64,000 nucleotides of DNA from Streptomyces sp. SPB162 (lineage in GTDB: Bacteria; Actinomycetota; Actinomycetes; Streptomycetales; Streptomycetaceae), in assembly GCF_029504575.1 (NCBI RefSeq), contig NZ_JAQFII010000001.1, positions 4,905,001 to 4,969,000 of the forward strand, read 5' to 3'. Below the pieces are notes generated by a model. That model saw only the letters and a program-made list of their open reading frames with translations. It made no database searches and was not told where the DNA came from. The position numbers and the translations under genes are program-made. The number at the start of each line of letters is the position of its first letter. The first letter of the stretch is position 1. Positions 7,795-15,676 of the stretch are shown in pieces.

Positions 7795-8094
7795 ATGGGT
7801 ACCGTGATTGCCTCCCACGCACTGACCCAGTACGTCCCGCTCGCTCAGGAGCTGGACAACAACAAGGTGACGCCCGGCCTCATCGGCTTTGTGATCTTCG
7901 CGGCGATCGCGCTGTCGCTGTGGGCGCTGATGAAGAACATGGGCAAGCAGTTCAAGAAGATCGACTTCGAGGAGGCCCCGGACCCCGCCGGGGCGACGGC
8001 GGCCCCGAAGCCGTCGCGGGGTCTGCGGGCGCACCGGGAAGCGCAGGCGGCCCAGGCCGCCCAGGCCGCCGCCCAGGACAACCAGACTTCGTAG
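7795..8094 (+). CDS. Small conserved actinobacterial membrane protein
   Basis: 99 residues. The ATG at 7795 is used here; a GTG at 7804 is a possible alternative. A short extracytoplasmic N-terminus (LTQYVPLAQELDNNKVTPG) leads to one membrane helix at about 29-47 (LIGFVIFAAIALSLWALMK). A basic juxtamembrane segment (KNMGKQFKKIDFEEAPD) and a low-complexity Ala/Gln tail follow. The pattern, a helix followed by MNKQFKKIDFEE-like sequence, is conserved beside mca in Streptomyces, but I know of no function. The insertion element lies directly upstream and may have replaced its native promoter. Confidence 0.75.
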   Translation: MGTVIASHALTQYVPLAQELDNNKVTPGLIGFVIFAAIALSLWALMKNMGKQFKKIDFEEAPDPAGATAAPKPSRGLRAHREAQAAQAAQAAAQDNQTS

Positions 8095-8106
8095 CGCGCC
8101 GGGGCA

Positions 8107-8139
8107 CCGGTCGGGCCGGCCGCACACCGGCCCGACCGG
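8107..8139. terminator. Bidirectional hairpin terminator
   Basis: A perfect 13-bp stem (8107-8119 with 8127-8139) and a 7-base loop lie between the convergent small membrane protein gene and the STAND/TPR gene. Confidence 0.7.
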
Positions 8140-8171
8140 CGCTCCTGCTTGCCGCCGACTCGGAGCCGCGC

Positions 8172-11100
8172 TCAGGGCGTGATCGGCGGCAGGTCCATGA
8201 CCATGCGCGCGGAGCGCCGTGGCAGCATGCCCAGCCGCCACGCCTCCCAGCTGCCGCCCGGGGCGGCCGTACCGCGCTCCAGCAGGACGGAGTACGCCTC
8301 GGCGTACTCCTCCAGATCTGGATCCCGGCTCGGGTGGTGCTCGGCCAGCAGGGCGCGCAGCTCCTCGGCGGCCCGCCCGGCGCCGTCCTCGGACAGCAGG
8401 GGCCGGACGGTGCAGCGCAGGAAGACCGCCCAGTCGTGGCCGCGCCGGTCGCCGAGGCCGGCGAAGAGCTCGCGGGCCCCGTCCAGCAGCGCCAGGGCCT
8501 CGACGTAGCGGTTGTTGCCCGCGTCGATCACCGCGAGTTCCACGCAGGACCACGCCTCGCCGTGCTCGACGCCGATCCGCCGGAAGTCCTGCCGGGCGTC
8601 CTGGAGCAGTTGGCGGGCGAAACCGCTGTTGCGGAGGTTGCCGGTGCGCACGGCGCGCTGGTCGCGGGTGACCCGGGCCGAGTGGTGGCGGGCGCAGGCC
8701 AGCCCGTACACGTCCCGCATCCGGCTGAACATGGAACGGGCCCGCTCCAGGGTCCGCAGCGCCTGGTCGCTGTCGCCCGACTCCTCCAGCGCGTGGCCCA
8801 GGTAGTACAGCGTCCATGCCTCGCCGCGGGCGTCCTCGCAGGCCCGGTGGCGCACCAGTGCCTCGTCCAGCTCGCGGGCGGCGCCCTGGGCGTCACCGCG
8901 CTGCAGGGTGGCGCGGGCGAGCTGGGTGCGGGTCCAGGCGGCGCCGCGCGGGTCGCGGGTCAGCGCGTAGCACTGGCCCGCGCTGCGCAGCTCCGCCTCG
9001 CCCTCGTCGACCGCTCCGAGCCGCAGGTGAAGCTGCCCGAGCTGGAGATGGGCCCAGCCCTGCCCGCTGACGCTCTCGTTCTGCCGGTGCAGCTCCAGGG
9101 ATTCGAGGAGCAGCGGCAGAGCCTTGCCGAGCTGGCCCATGTCGCGCAGTACGGCCGCCAGCGCGTGCAGCGTCCAGGCCCGGTCCTCGCCGAGCTCCGG
9201 CGTGGACTGCAGCTCCAGGGCCTCGCGGAGCTTGGTCTCCGCCTCCCGCAGGTTGCCCTGGTGGTGCAGCGTGATGCCGAGGCTGCCCAGTGCGCGGGCG
9301 GCGCCCGCCGGATGCTGCGCCTCGAAGTACAGGTCGACGACGGAGCTGAGGGTGGAACGTGCCTTGTCGAGCTCGCCGAGCTGCCGGGCGGCGATGCCGG
9401 TGCGCCACTGCACCGAGCGCACCAGGATGTTCTGCTCCTCGTCCGGAGCGGCCTTCAGCGCCTGCGCCAGCTCGCTGATCTCCCCGAGCCGGTACAGGTC
9501 GCCGCGCAGCAGGCAGTAGTCGCACAGCGCGCCGAGCAGGGCCTGCACGACGGTGCGGTCCACGCCCTCGGCGTGCCGCAGCGCCGCGGTGATGAAGCTC
9601 GACTCGTCGTCGAGCCAGCGCAGCGCCGATTCGAGGGAGGCGAAGCCGTGGGCGCCGAAGCGCCCGGCCCGGGTGGACGTCTTGCCCTCGACGAGGCGGA
9701 TCACGGCGTTGGCCAGCTCGGCGTAGCTGCGGATCAGCCGCTCGTGGGCGGCGGCGCGCTCGGCCGGGTCCTCCTCGTCCAGCAGCCGTGCGTGGGCGAA
9801 GCGGCGGACCAGGTCGTGCGGCCGGTAGCGGCTGCCGCGGATGTGCTCGATCAGTCCGGCCCGGGCCAGCTCGTCCAGCCGGCGGCCGGCCTCCTGCTCG
9901 TCGGTGGCCAGCAGGGCGGCGGCGGCCGCCGCGCCGAAGCTGGTCCGCCCGGCGAGGGCGAGCCGGCGCAGCAGCCGCCGGGACGGCTCGGGCTGGTCGC
10001 GGTAGCGCAGCGCGAGGATCCGCTCCACGGCCTCCTGCGGGCCGTACGCCTCCAGGCCGGCGGCGAGCCCGGCGGCCGTGCCGTGGTCCGGCAGCGCCGC
10101 GCCCGCTATGCGCAGCGCGATCGGCAGGCCGTCGCACAGCCCCCGCAGCCGCTCGGACTCCACCGTGGTGGGCTCAGGCGCCTTGGCGGCCCTGGCCAGC
10201 TCGCCCAGCAGCTCATGGGCGTCGTCGGCGTGGAGCGGGCCGACGGGCAGGCTGTGCACCCACGCGTTCGGCAGGTCCAGGGAGAGCGGCTCGCGGGCGG
10301 TGACGAGCACCAGCGCCTCGGACCGCTCGGGGACCAGCATCCGCACCTGTTCGGCGTCGGAGGCGTCATCGAGCACGATCGTCACCGGCGTGCCCGTGAG
10401 GTGCTTCTGGTACTGGTCGGCGAGCCGCCGCAGATGCTGCTCGTGGTTGGGGCGCTCGCGGAACAGCAGCTGTTCGCGGGGCGCGCCGAGCCGGTTGAGC
10501 AGGTGCAGCAGCGCGTCCCGGGTGGGCAGCGGGCGCTCGTCCAGGGCTCCGCCGCGCAGGTCCACCACGCACGAGCCGCGGAACTGGTCACGCAACTGGC
10601 GGGCGGCGCGCACCGCGAGGGTGGTCGCCCCGGCGCCGGCCGGCCCGTGCAGGACGACGACGGTCGGCTTGGACTCCGTGGAGACCCGGGCCTGGTGCAC
10701 CCACTGCGTGATCTGCGCGAGCTGCTTACGGCGGCCGGCGAACGGCCCCTCGGCCGACGGGAGTTGGCCGAACGACTGCTCCAGCACGGACCGGGTCCTG
10801 GCGGCGGCGCTGCGGTCGGTCCTGCGGGGCGCCGGAACCGGGTGCCGGCCGCCCGCACCGGCGGAGGAGGCGCCTCGGGAGGCGGCGGACTCCGCCGTTG
10901 CCCGGCTCCTGTGCTGTTCGAGGAAGGGCCGGATACCGCGCTGCTCCACCGCGTCCAGCCAGCGCAGTCGGTACGGGGCCGGGTCGTCGCCAGCCGCGGC
11001 GGTGCCGGTACGGCGAGGCGCCCGGAGCCCCACGGCCACCGCTCCGACCGCCCCCGCGGCGATGCCGGTGATGAGCGACACCCCGGCCGACAGGTCCTGG

Positions 11101-11414
11101 GCGATCAGGTCCACCGCGAACGCGGTCACCCCGGTCGAGCCCGCGGTGATCGCGGCGGTGGTCACCGTCTCCGGGCCGAACCGCCCGGCGAGCCCGGCAG
11201 GCCCGCCCTGCCCGGCGGCCCGCGCGTAGAGCGCGTACTCCTCCGCGGCCTGCGCCATGATCTCGTCCAGTGAGGCCAGCGCCCGCCGCAGCAGCCGCTC
11301 CGCGTCCGCGGCCGTGCTGCCGCGCGACGCCTCGACCACGGCCAGCTTCAGCCGGCTCTCGACCTCCGCCCGGTCCCTCCCCGACGGCCTCGCCGGCTCC
11401 GGCACTTCTCGCAA
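8172..11414 (-). CDS. STAND-type NTPase-like protein with TPR repeats
   Basis: 1080 residues from a TTG start (11414) behind GGGGGAG. Order: N-terminal helical region with two hydrophobic stretches (about 80-125, ITAGSTGVTAFAVDLIAQ and LITGIAAGAVGAVAVGL); an NB-ARC-like region at about 230-560 with a P-loop-like GPAGAGATT (256-264), a Walker-B-like VTIVLDDASD (about 341-350) and GLPIALRIAGAAL; then about 500 residues of tetratricopeptide repeats (ARALGSLGITLHHQGNLREA and similar units). Such proteins act as regulated scaffolds in signalling or defence. The lysine of Walker A is alanine here (codon at 10626-10628), so classical ATP hydrolysis is doubtful. No effector domain is recognisable. 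Confidence 0.8.
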   Translation of the reverse strand: MREVPEPARPSGRDRAEVESRLKLAVVEASRGSTAADAERLLRRALASLDEIMAQAAEEYALYARAAGQGGPAGLAGRFGPETVTTAAITAGSTGVTAFAVDLIAQDLSAGVSLITGIAAGAVGAVAVGLRAPRRTGTAAAGDDPAPYRLRWLDAVEQRGIRPFLEQHRSRATAESAASRGASSAGAGGRHPVPAPRRTDRSAAARTRSVLEQSFGQLPSAEGPFAGRRKQLAQITQWVHQARVSTESKPTVVVLHGPAGAGATTLAVRAARQLRDQFRGSCVVDLRGGALDERPLPTRDALLHLLNRLGAPREQLLFRERPNHEQHLRRLADQYQKHLTGTPVTIVLDDASDAEQVRMLVPERSEALVLVTAREPLSLDLPNAWVHSLPVGPLHADDAHELLGELARAAKAPEPTTVESERLRGLCDGLPIALRIAGAALPDHGTAAGLAAGLEAYGPQEAVERILALRYRDQPEPSRRLLRRLALAGRTSFGAAAAAALLATDEQEAGRRLDELARAGLIEHIRGSRYRPHDLVRRFAHARLLDEEDPAERAAAHERLIRSYAELANAVIRLVEGKTSTRAGRFGAHGFASLESALRWLDDESSFITAALRHAEGVDRTVVQALLGALCDYCLLRGDLYRLGEISELAQALKAAPDEEQNILVRSVQWRTGIAARQLGELDKARSTLSSVVDLYFEAQHPAGAARALGSLGITLHHQGNLREAETKLREALELQSTPELGEDRAWTLHALAAVLRDMGQLGKALPLLLESLELHRQNESVSGQGWAHLQLGQLHLRLGAVDEGEAELRSAGQCYALTRDPRGAAWTRTQLARATLQRGDAQGAARELDEALVRHRACEDARGEAWTLYYLGHALEESGDSDQALRTLERARSMFSRMRDVYGLACARHHSARVTRDQRAVRTGNLRNSGFARQLLQDARQDFRRIGVEHGEAWSCVELAVIDAGNNRYVEALALLDGARELFAGLGDRRGHDWAVFLRCTVRPLLSEDGAGRAAEELRALLAEHHPSRDPDLEEYAEAYSVLLERGTAAPGGSWEAWRLGMLPRRSARMVMDLPPITP

Positions 11415-11507
11415 CGTAGCTCCCCCTCGGTCGCCCGCCCGCCCCCAAGTGTCCTGCCGTACACGTCGCAGGGCGACACCGTGGGAGAGCGCGGGTGCAC
11501 GGCCGAT

Positions 11508-11558
11508 CGACTCAGCCGTTCCACCTCTCCCTACCTCCTACGGCACGCTGACAACCCT
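11508..11558 (+). pseudogene. Relic of the DUF255/thioredoxin-domain gene start
   Basis: These 17 codons read RLSRSTSPYLLRHADNP. The intact gene at 38285 begins with RLGSATSPYLLQHADNP at 38291-38341, so 13 of 17 residues and about 37 of 51 bases agree. Most differences are in third positions. Similarity ends abruptly after NP. The relic is open in frame from a GTG at 11481. It lies at the left border of the biosynthetic cluster in the same orientation as the intact gene at the right border. This looks like a displaced 5' end left by an insertion, though the identity is too low for a recent exact duplication. Confidence 0.6.
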
Positions 11559-11565
11559 CTCACCG

Positions 11566-11607
11566 GTCCGCCGTCCCGTCCGGCCGCGACCGGACGGGAC
11601 GGCGGAC
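11566..11607. terminator. Hairpin terminator downstream of the MFS gene
   Basis: A perfect 18-bp stem (11566-11583 with 11590-11607) and a 6-base loop lie just past the end of the minus-strand MFS gene (11663). It would end the radical SAM/MFS operon. Confidence 0.75.
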
Positions 11608-11662
11608 CCGGCGGGCGGGTACCGGCCGGCCAGGATGATGTGCACTGCGGCGGCGCCGGAGG

Positions 11663-12976
11663 TCATCCCGCGCTCTGCGCGCCCATCCGCAGCAGCGATC
11701 TGCCACTGACCGCAGTGAGCAGGAGGATCCCGCAGCCGGACACGATGATCGGCACGTTGATGTCGGTGATCTCGGCGACCACGCCGGCGGTGATCGCGCC
11801 GAACGGTGACACGCACACCGACAGCATGCGGAACGCCCCGTTCACCCGGCCCAGCAGGTCGTGCGGGATGGTGGTCTGGCGAAACGCCGTGATCAGCGTC
11901 TGCCACGTGGCGATGCCGAATCCCACCGCTCCGAAGGAGACGGCCGCCACGGCCGTCGACCGGATCCCACCGATCAGCAGGCACGAGACGCCCATGACGG
12001 CCAGAGCCAGCACCGCACCGGGCAGCACGCCCACCCTCCTTCGCACCCAGTCGCTGCTGAGCCCGCCGGCGACTCCGCCGATCGCGTTCGCCGCGAGGAA
12101 GAAGCCGTACGCGCCTTGGGGGAGGTGCAGCCATCTGACGACGTAGAGGACCATCAGCACGCCGAGGCTCATGGTGAAGAAGTTCAGGACGCCCAGCACC
12201 ACGGCCAGCCGCATCAGCAGTCGGTCCGACCGCAGATAGCGCATGCCCTCCCGCACCATCTGCCACCAGCCGGTACGCGGCCCCGCCGGGTCCGTCCGCA
12301 CCGTCCGGAGCGCCGGGAGGAGCAGCAGCATGAGACCCAGCAGGAACGAGGCGCCGTCGAGGAGGAACGGCGCCACCGCGGCGAAGGCGAAGAGAACACC
12401 GCCCAGGGGCTGGCCGATGCTGTCGCGCAGCACCACCTGCACCGCGTGCAGCCGACCGTTCGCCCTGGTCAGCTGCTCGGGCGCGACGACCTGGGGCAGG
12501 AAGGCCTGCGAGGTGACCAGGAAGATCGACTCGCCCATGCCGAGTACTCCGGCGGCGATGTAGACGAGGACGAGGTTGAGCGTGTCGGTCAGCACGCCGA
12601 GGGCGATCAGCCCGACGACGACGAACCGGCACAGGTCGATCGCGATGAGCAGGGCCCGCCGGTCGTAGAGGTCCGCCCACACCCCGCCGATGGGCGCCAT
12701 CATCATTCCCAGCGCGGTGACGATGGTCGTCAGCGACAGCAGCACCGGATTCTCGGTGAGGGAGAACGCGAGCAGCGGCAAGGCGCTGTTGCGTACTCCG
12801 TCGCCGAGCGCGGACACCGCGTTCGCCGTCCACAGCCGGCCGAAGTGGGGCCATGTCTCGCCGGTCCGCGGCGGAGCGGGCGGCCGCTCCTCGCGCGGCG
12901 GCTCCTCGCGCGGCGGCGAACTCCCGGCCCCGCCTGCCACGGCCCCGCCCACGGCGTCCGCGTCCGAGTCCGTCAC
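11663..12976 (-). CDS. MFS transporter (enterobactin-exporter/MefA-like)
   Basis: 437 residues from the GTG at 12976, which overlaps the radical SAM stop (GTGA at 12973-12976). A low-complexity Pro/Glu/Arg N-terminus (about 1-45) precedes about 12 membrane helices. The first loop has GGVWADLYDRRALLIAIDL, the family's loop 2-3 signature, and the second half begins near LLMRLAVVLGVLNFFTMSLG. This matches the MFS_3/DHA3 branch used for macrolide and siderophore export. Being co-transcribed with the radical SAM gene at the edge of the peptide cluster, it is the likely exporter or resistance gene for the product. Substrate is inferred only from position. Confidence 0.82.
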   Translation of the reverse strand: MTDSDADAVGGAVAGGAGSSPPREEPPREERPPAPPRTGETWPHFGRLWTANAVSALGDGVRNSALPLLAFSLTENPVLLSLTTIVTALGMMMAPIGGVWADLYDRRALLIAIDLCRFVVVGLIALGVLTDTLNLVLVYIAAGVLGMGESIFLVTSQAFLPQVVAPEQLTRANGRLHAVQVVLRDSIGQPLGGVLFAFAAVAPFLLDGASFLLGLMLLLLPALRTVRTDPAGPRTGWWQMVREGMRYLRSDRLLMRLAVVLGVLNFFTMSLGVLMVLYVVRWLHLPQGAYGFFLAANAIGGVAGGLSSDWVRRRVGVLPGAVLALAVMGVSCLLIGGIRSTAVAAVSFGAVGFGIATWQTLITAFRQTTIPHDLLGRVNGAFRMLSVCVSPFGAITAGVVAEITDINVPIIVSGCGILLLTAVSGRSLLRMGAQSAG

Positions 12977-14871
12977 CCGCGCCCCTGCGCGGCGCCGGAC
13001 TTCTGACGCGCGAACCCGGCGGCGCCGGTGGCGTCGACACCGGTGACCAGGCTGAGCAGCCGCCCGTCCTCCTCGAACAGGGCCCGGTGGCGCTGGAGCA
13101 GCGCGAGCCGCTCGGCGACGTCGTCCGGGGACGCTCCGTCCGGAGCGGTCAACTGATCGGGCCGCCTGGGCGCGTTCAGCTCCTGGAGCAGGTGCAGCAT
13201 GGTCCCGTCGACCGGGATCCGCTGCTCGGGACCGAAGCGGGTGTCCTTGACGACCTGCCCGCCGTCCTCCTCGACGAGCTCCAGACGTGGCTTGTCGCCG
13301 GCTTCCTTCCACCCGGCCTGCCAGTCGGCCACCACCCGCTGGAGAGCCGGGTACCACTTCAGCGCGTTCATCGCGTAGGGCGCGGGACCGTGGTCGGCGA
13401 AGAAGTAGGCCAGTTGGTCCAACTGTGCTGCGTCGAAGGGGAAGACCAGCGGGTAGAAGTCCATCGGGCGCAGATCCAGCCCGTAGTCGAGCCGTTCGTT
13501 GAAGTAGGGGCTGAAACGGTCGAAGCGGATGAAGAAGGCGCCGGTCGGTGGCGTGAGGTGCGCCAGGATGGGAAAGTCCCGCTCGTACTTGGCGTACATG
13601 TCCTCGGGCTCCCGGGGCGCACCGATGAGCAGGTTCCACTCCGGGTGGATGCCGAACTTCAGGCAGAGCTTCATGAACTGCAGGCTCTGGAATGCCGTGG
13701 TGCCCTTGCCCAGCAGCTTGAGCACCTCCGAGTTGACCGCCTCTATCCCGGCCTGCACCCGGTTGACCCGCGCGGTGGCGAGGGTCTGCATGTTCGTCTC
13801 GCTCATCGGGAGCTTGATCTCGTAGAAGATGGAGGCGTCGTCGGGGGCGTCGATGCGCGGGAAGACGTCGGCCGCGTAGTTCCTGGGCAGGATGTAGTCG
13901 GTGCACATGTAGTTCTTGAACTGCGGGTGCAGCGAGAACAGCCACTCGAACTGGCTGACGGCCAGATCCGGGTCCATCTGCCGGAAGCCGATGGTCTCGT
14001 CGTTCAGTCCGCAGAAGGTGCAGTGGCTGCGCGCCCCCCACCAGCAGCCGCGCGAGGTCTCGAAGAACAGCGTCGGTTCGAGTTCTCCCTCCGCGAGGGC
14101 GTCCTCGGCGTCGCGCATGGTGACGGCGAAGTCGTCGTAGTGGAGCGGCACGTAGTCGTTGATGTCGCGGTCCCGGCCGACGCCGAAGCGGACCTGCGGA
14201 TCCGTGCAGTTGTCCCGGGTGATGACACCGCGGGCCGAGAAGGCCGTGGTGTCGCCCTCGCTCAGGAGATGGTCGAGGAAGGCGCCGAAGCTCACCAGGC
14301 TCGGGCCGGAGAAGACGTAGTCCAGGTACGGCACCTCGCCGGCGAGGACGGCACCCATCGAGGTCTCCACGTTCGAGCCGCCGAGGAGGATGATCGCCTC
14401 GGGGTTGCGCTCCTTGATCATCCTGGCCAGTGCGATGGTGGGTACTGTCTGGGCGAACATCGTGGTGAGTCCGACGACATCGGCCGAGGCGAGCTGGTAC
14501 CGGTCGATCAGCTCGGCCAGGAAGACCTCGATGCCCTCGCGGCGCCGCATCAGGTCGTCGCGAAAGGGCTTCCAGTTCGGCTCGCGGTAATACCGGCTGA
14601 AGTAGCTGTCGGAGTTATCCGGCTCATCCGGAAATGCGATGTGCCGGAAGAGCCACTCACCCACCCCGCTGTAGAGGTGGGTCATATCGCCGGATAGCTC
14701 CTCGTACGCGCGTACGCCGAAGTATCGGGTGAAATCGACGTTGAGGTAGTGCACCTCGGCGGTCGCCCGGTCCGCGTACTCGTTGCCGATCAGTCCGGCG
14801 AGCTGACTGAGCGCGAACGACGGGCGGTTCCAGTCGGCGAAAGGCATGTTGACGAAGGCGACGCGAAGCAC
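12973..14871 (-). CDS. B12-binding radical SAM enzyme, RiPP-maturation C-methyltransferase family
   Basis: 632 residues from the GTG at 14871, chosen for AGAGG six bases before it and the family-like N-terminus VLRVAFVNMPFADWNRPSF; longer starts exist. Residues about 1-240 are a cobalamin-binding-like Rossmann domain (VVGLTTMFAQTVPTIALARM, IILLGGSNVE). The radical SAM core follows with the cluster motif CWWGARSHCTFC (about 275-286), a C-x7-C-x2-C spacing instead of C-x3-C-x2-C. GCWWG..HCTFCGLN is the hallmark of the family annotated as RiPP maturation radical SAM protein 1. Members methylate unactivated carbons. No RiPP precursor or other RiPP enzyme is seen nearby, so it may act on an amino acid or NRPS intermediate. 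It is transcribed divergently from the NRPS operon. Confidence 0.85.
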   Translation of the reverse strand: MLRVAFVNMPFADWNRPSFALSQLAGLIGNEYADRATAEVHYLNVDFTRYFGVRAYEELSGDMTHLYSGVGEWLFRHIAFPDEPDNSDSYFSRYYREPNWKPFRDDLMRRREGIEVFLAELIDRYQLASADVVGLTTMFAQTVPTIALARMIKERNPEAIILLGGSNVETSMGAVLAGEVPYLDYVFSGPSLVSFGAFLDHLLSEGDTTAFSARGVITRDNCTDPQVRFGVGRDRDINDYVPLHYDDFAVTMRDAEDALAEGELEPTLFFETSRGCWWGARSHCTFCGLNDETIGFRQMDPDLAVSQFEWLFSLHPQFKNYMCTDYILPRNYAADVFPRIDAPDDASIFYEIKLPMSETNMQTLATARVNRVQAGIEAVNSEVLKLLGKGTTAFQSLQFMKLCLKFGIHPEWNLLIGAPREPEDMYAKYERDFPILAHLTPPTGAFFIRFDRFSPYFNERLDYGLDLRPMDFYPLVFPFDAAQLDQLAYFFADHGPAPYAMNALKWYPALQRVVADWQAGWKEAGDKPRLELVEEDGGQVVKDTRFGPEQRIPVDGTMLHLLQELNAPRRPDQLTAPDGASPDDVAERLALLQRHRALFEEDGRLLSLVTGVDATGAAGFARQKSGAAQGRG

Positions 14872-15322
14872 GGAAAACCTCTCGGAAGGGGGCGGCTCTC
14901 GGGGGAAGTTCCACAGGAAAAGCCGCAAGTCCCCCCGACCTGTCATGTCGTCAGCGTCGCTCCGCGGGTTGGGCGTTTCACGCCAAACCGATCCTGCGGG
15001 GGCATTGCGCAATCCCGGAAACGCAGGCCGAGGAGAGCGCTTCGCCTGTCCCCCTGTTCAGCTGAATTCCTCTTCTGAGGCTAGGCAGGTCAACTCTGGT
15101 GGGTCAAGCCCCAATAGCGGGTGTCGGAGATCGATCGGCCCCTGGGCGCGAGGCGTCCGGAGGTCGGTGCCGTGTGCGGCCGGCTCGGTGAGGGGCCTTT
15201 TCGATCACATCGATAATTTGTTCCCGCGCGTTCGGGTGTCGTGACGTAGCATGGCCGTTCGTGGCCGCGGGTAGCACCCGGCCACCGAGTCCCCCACCGG
15301 TCAACTCATGGAGGCAAGAGCC
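14872..15322. other. Divergent promoter region between the radical SAM and carrier protein genes
   Basis: 451 bp without a convincing gene. It must hold promoters for the minus-strand radical SAM/MFS unit and the plus-strand NRPS operon. An imperfect palindrome TTGGGCG-TTTCA-CGCCAA (14969-14986) is a possible operator. The right half is less GC-rich than the genes. I found no clear -35/-10 pair. Confidence 0.4.
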
Positions 15323-15604
15323 TTGTTGAACGTCGAGGCAGACAAGGTGACACCGACCGAGTCCGGGGTGGCGGAGGTCTGGACCGCGGTGCTGAACCAT
15401 GATCAGTTCGGTCCCGAAGACAACTTCTTCGCCGTCGGCGGACACTCCCTCTACGCGACCTTGGTGATCTACCAACTGCGTGACATATGGAGTATCGAGT
15501 TCCCCTTGTCGTTCATCTTCGAGTACTCCACCGTCCGGGAACTCGCGTCGGCCATAGACCGGGCCAAAGCGGAAGCCGCCGAATCGGATGCCGTCACCGG
15601 CTGA
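15323..15604 (+). CDS. Free-standing peptidyl/acyl carrier protein
   Basis: About 93 residues from the TTG at 15323, preferred because GGAGG (15310-15314) lies eight bases upstream; an ATG at 15308 lacks such a site. The carrier fold is clear: WTAVLNHDQFGPEDNFFAVGGHSLYAT, where the serine of GGHS takes the phosphopantetheine arm, then a final helix (EYSTVRELASAIDRAK). It is PCP-like rather than a fatty-acid ACP. It is the first gene of the NRPS operon. The valine-type A protein at 24552-26876 lacks its own carrier domain, so this protein is the obvious partner for valine loading in trans (inference). Confidence 0.88.
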   Translation: MLNVEADKVTPTESGVAEVWTAVLNHDQFGPEDNFFAVGGHSLYATLVIYQLRDIWSIEFPLSFIFEYSTVRELASAIDRAKAEAAESDAVTG

Positions 15605-15676
15605 GAAGCGGATAACCCTCGGGTCCGCGCCGTAGGGCAGGCCCGGGCCGATTTCTCGCGCGAAGGAAATGGTGAG

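Noticed and set aside
7590..11273. Plus-strand open frame of 1227 codons opposite the STAND/TPR gene
   Set aside because: Typical high-GC antisense shadow; composition is Gly/Ala/Arg/Gln-rich without domains, and the minus-strand gene shows clear NB-ARC-like and TPR features.
14969..14986. Imperfect palindrome before the radical SAM gene as a defined operator
   Set aside because: One half-site is off by a base and no second copy was found, so it is mentioned only as a possibility.
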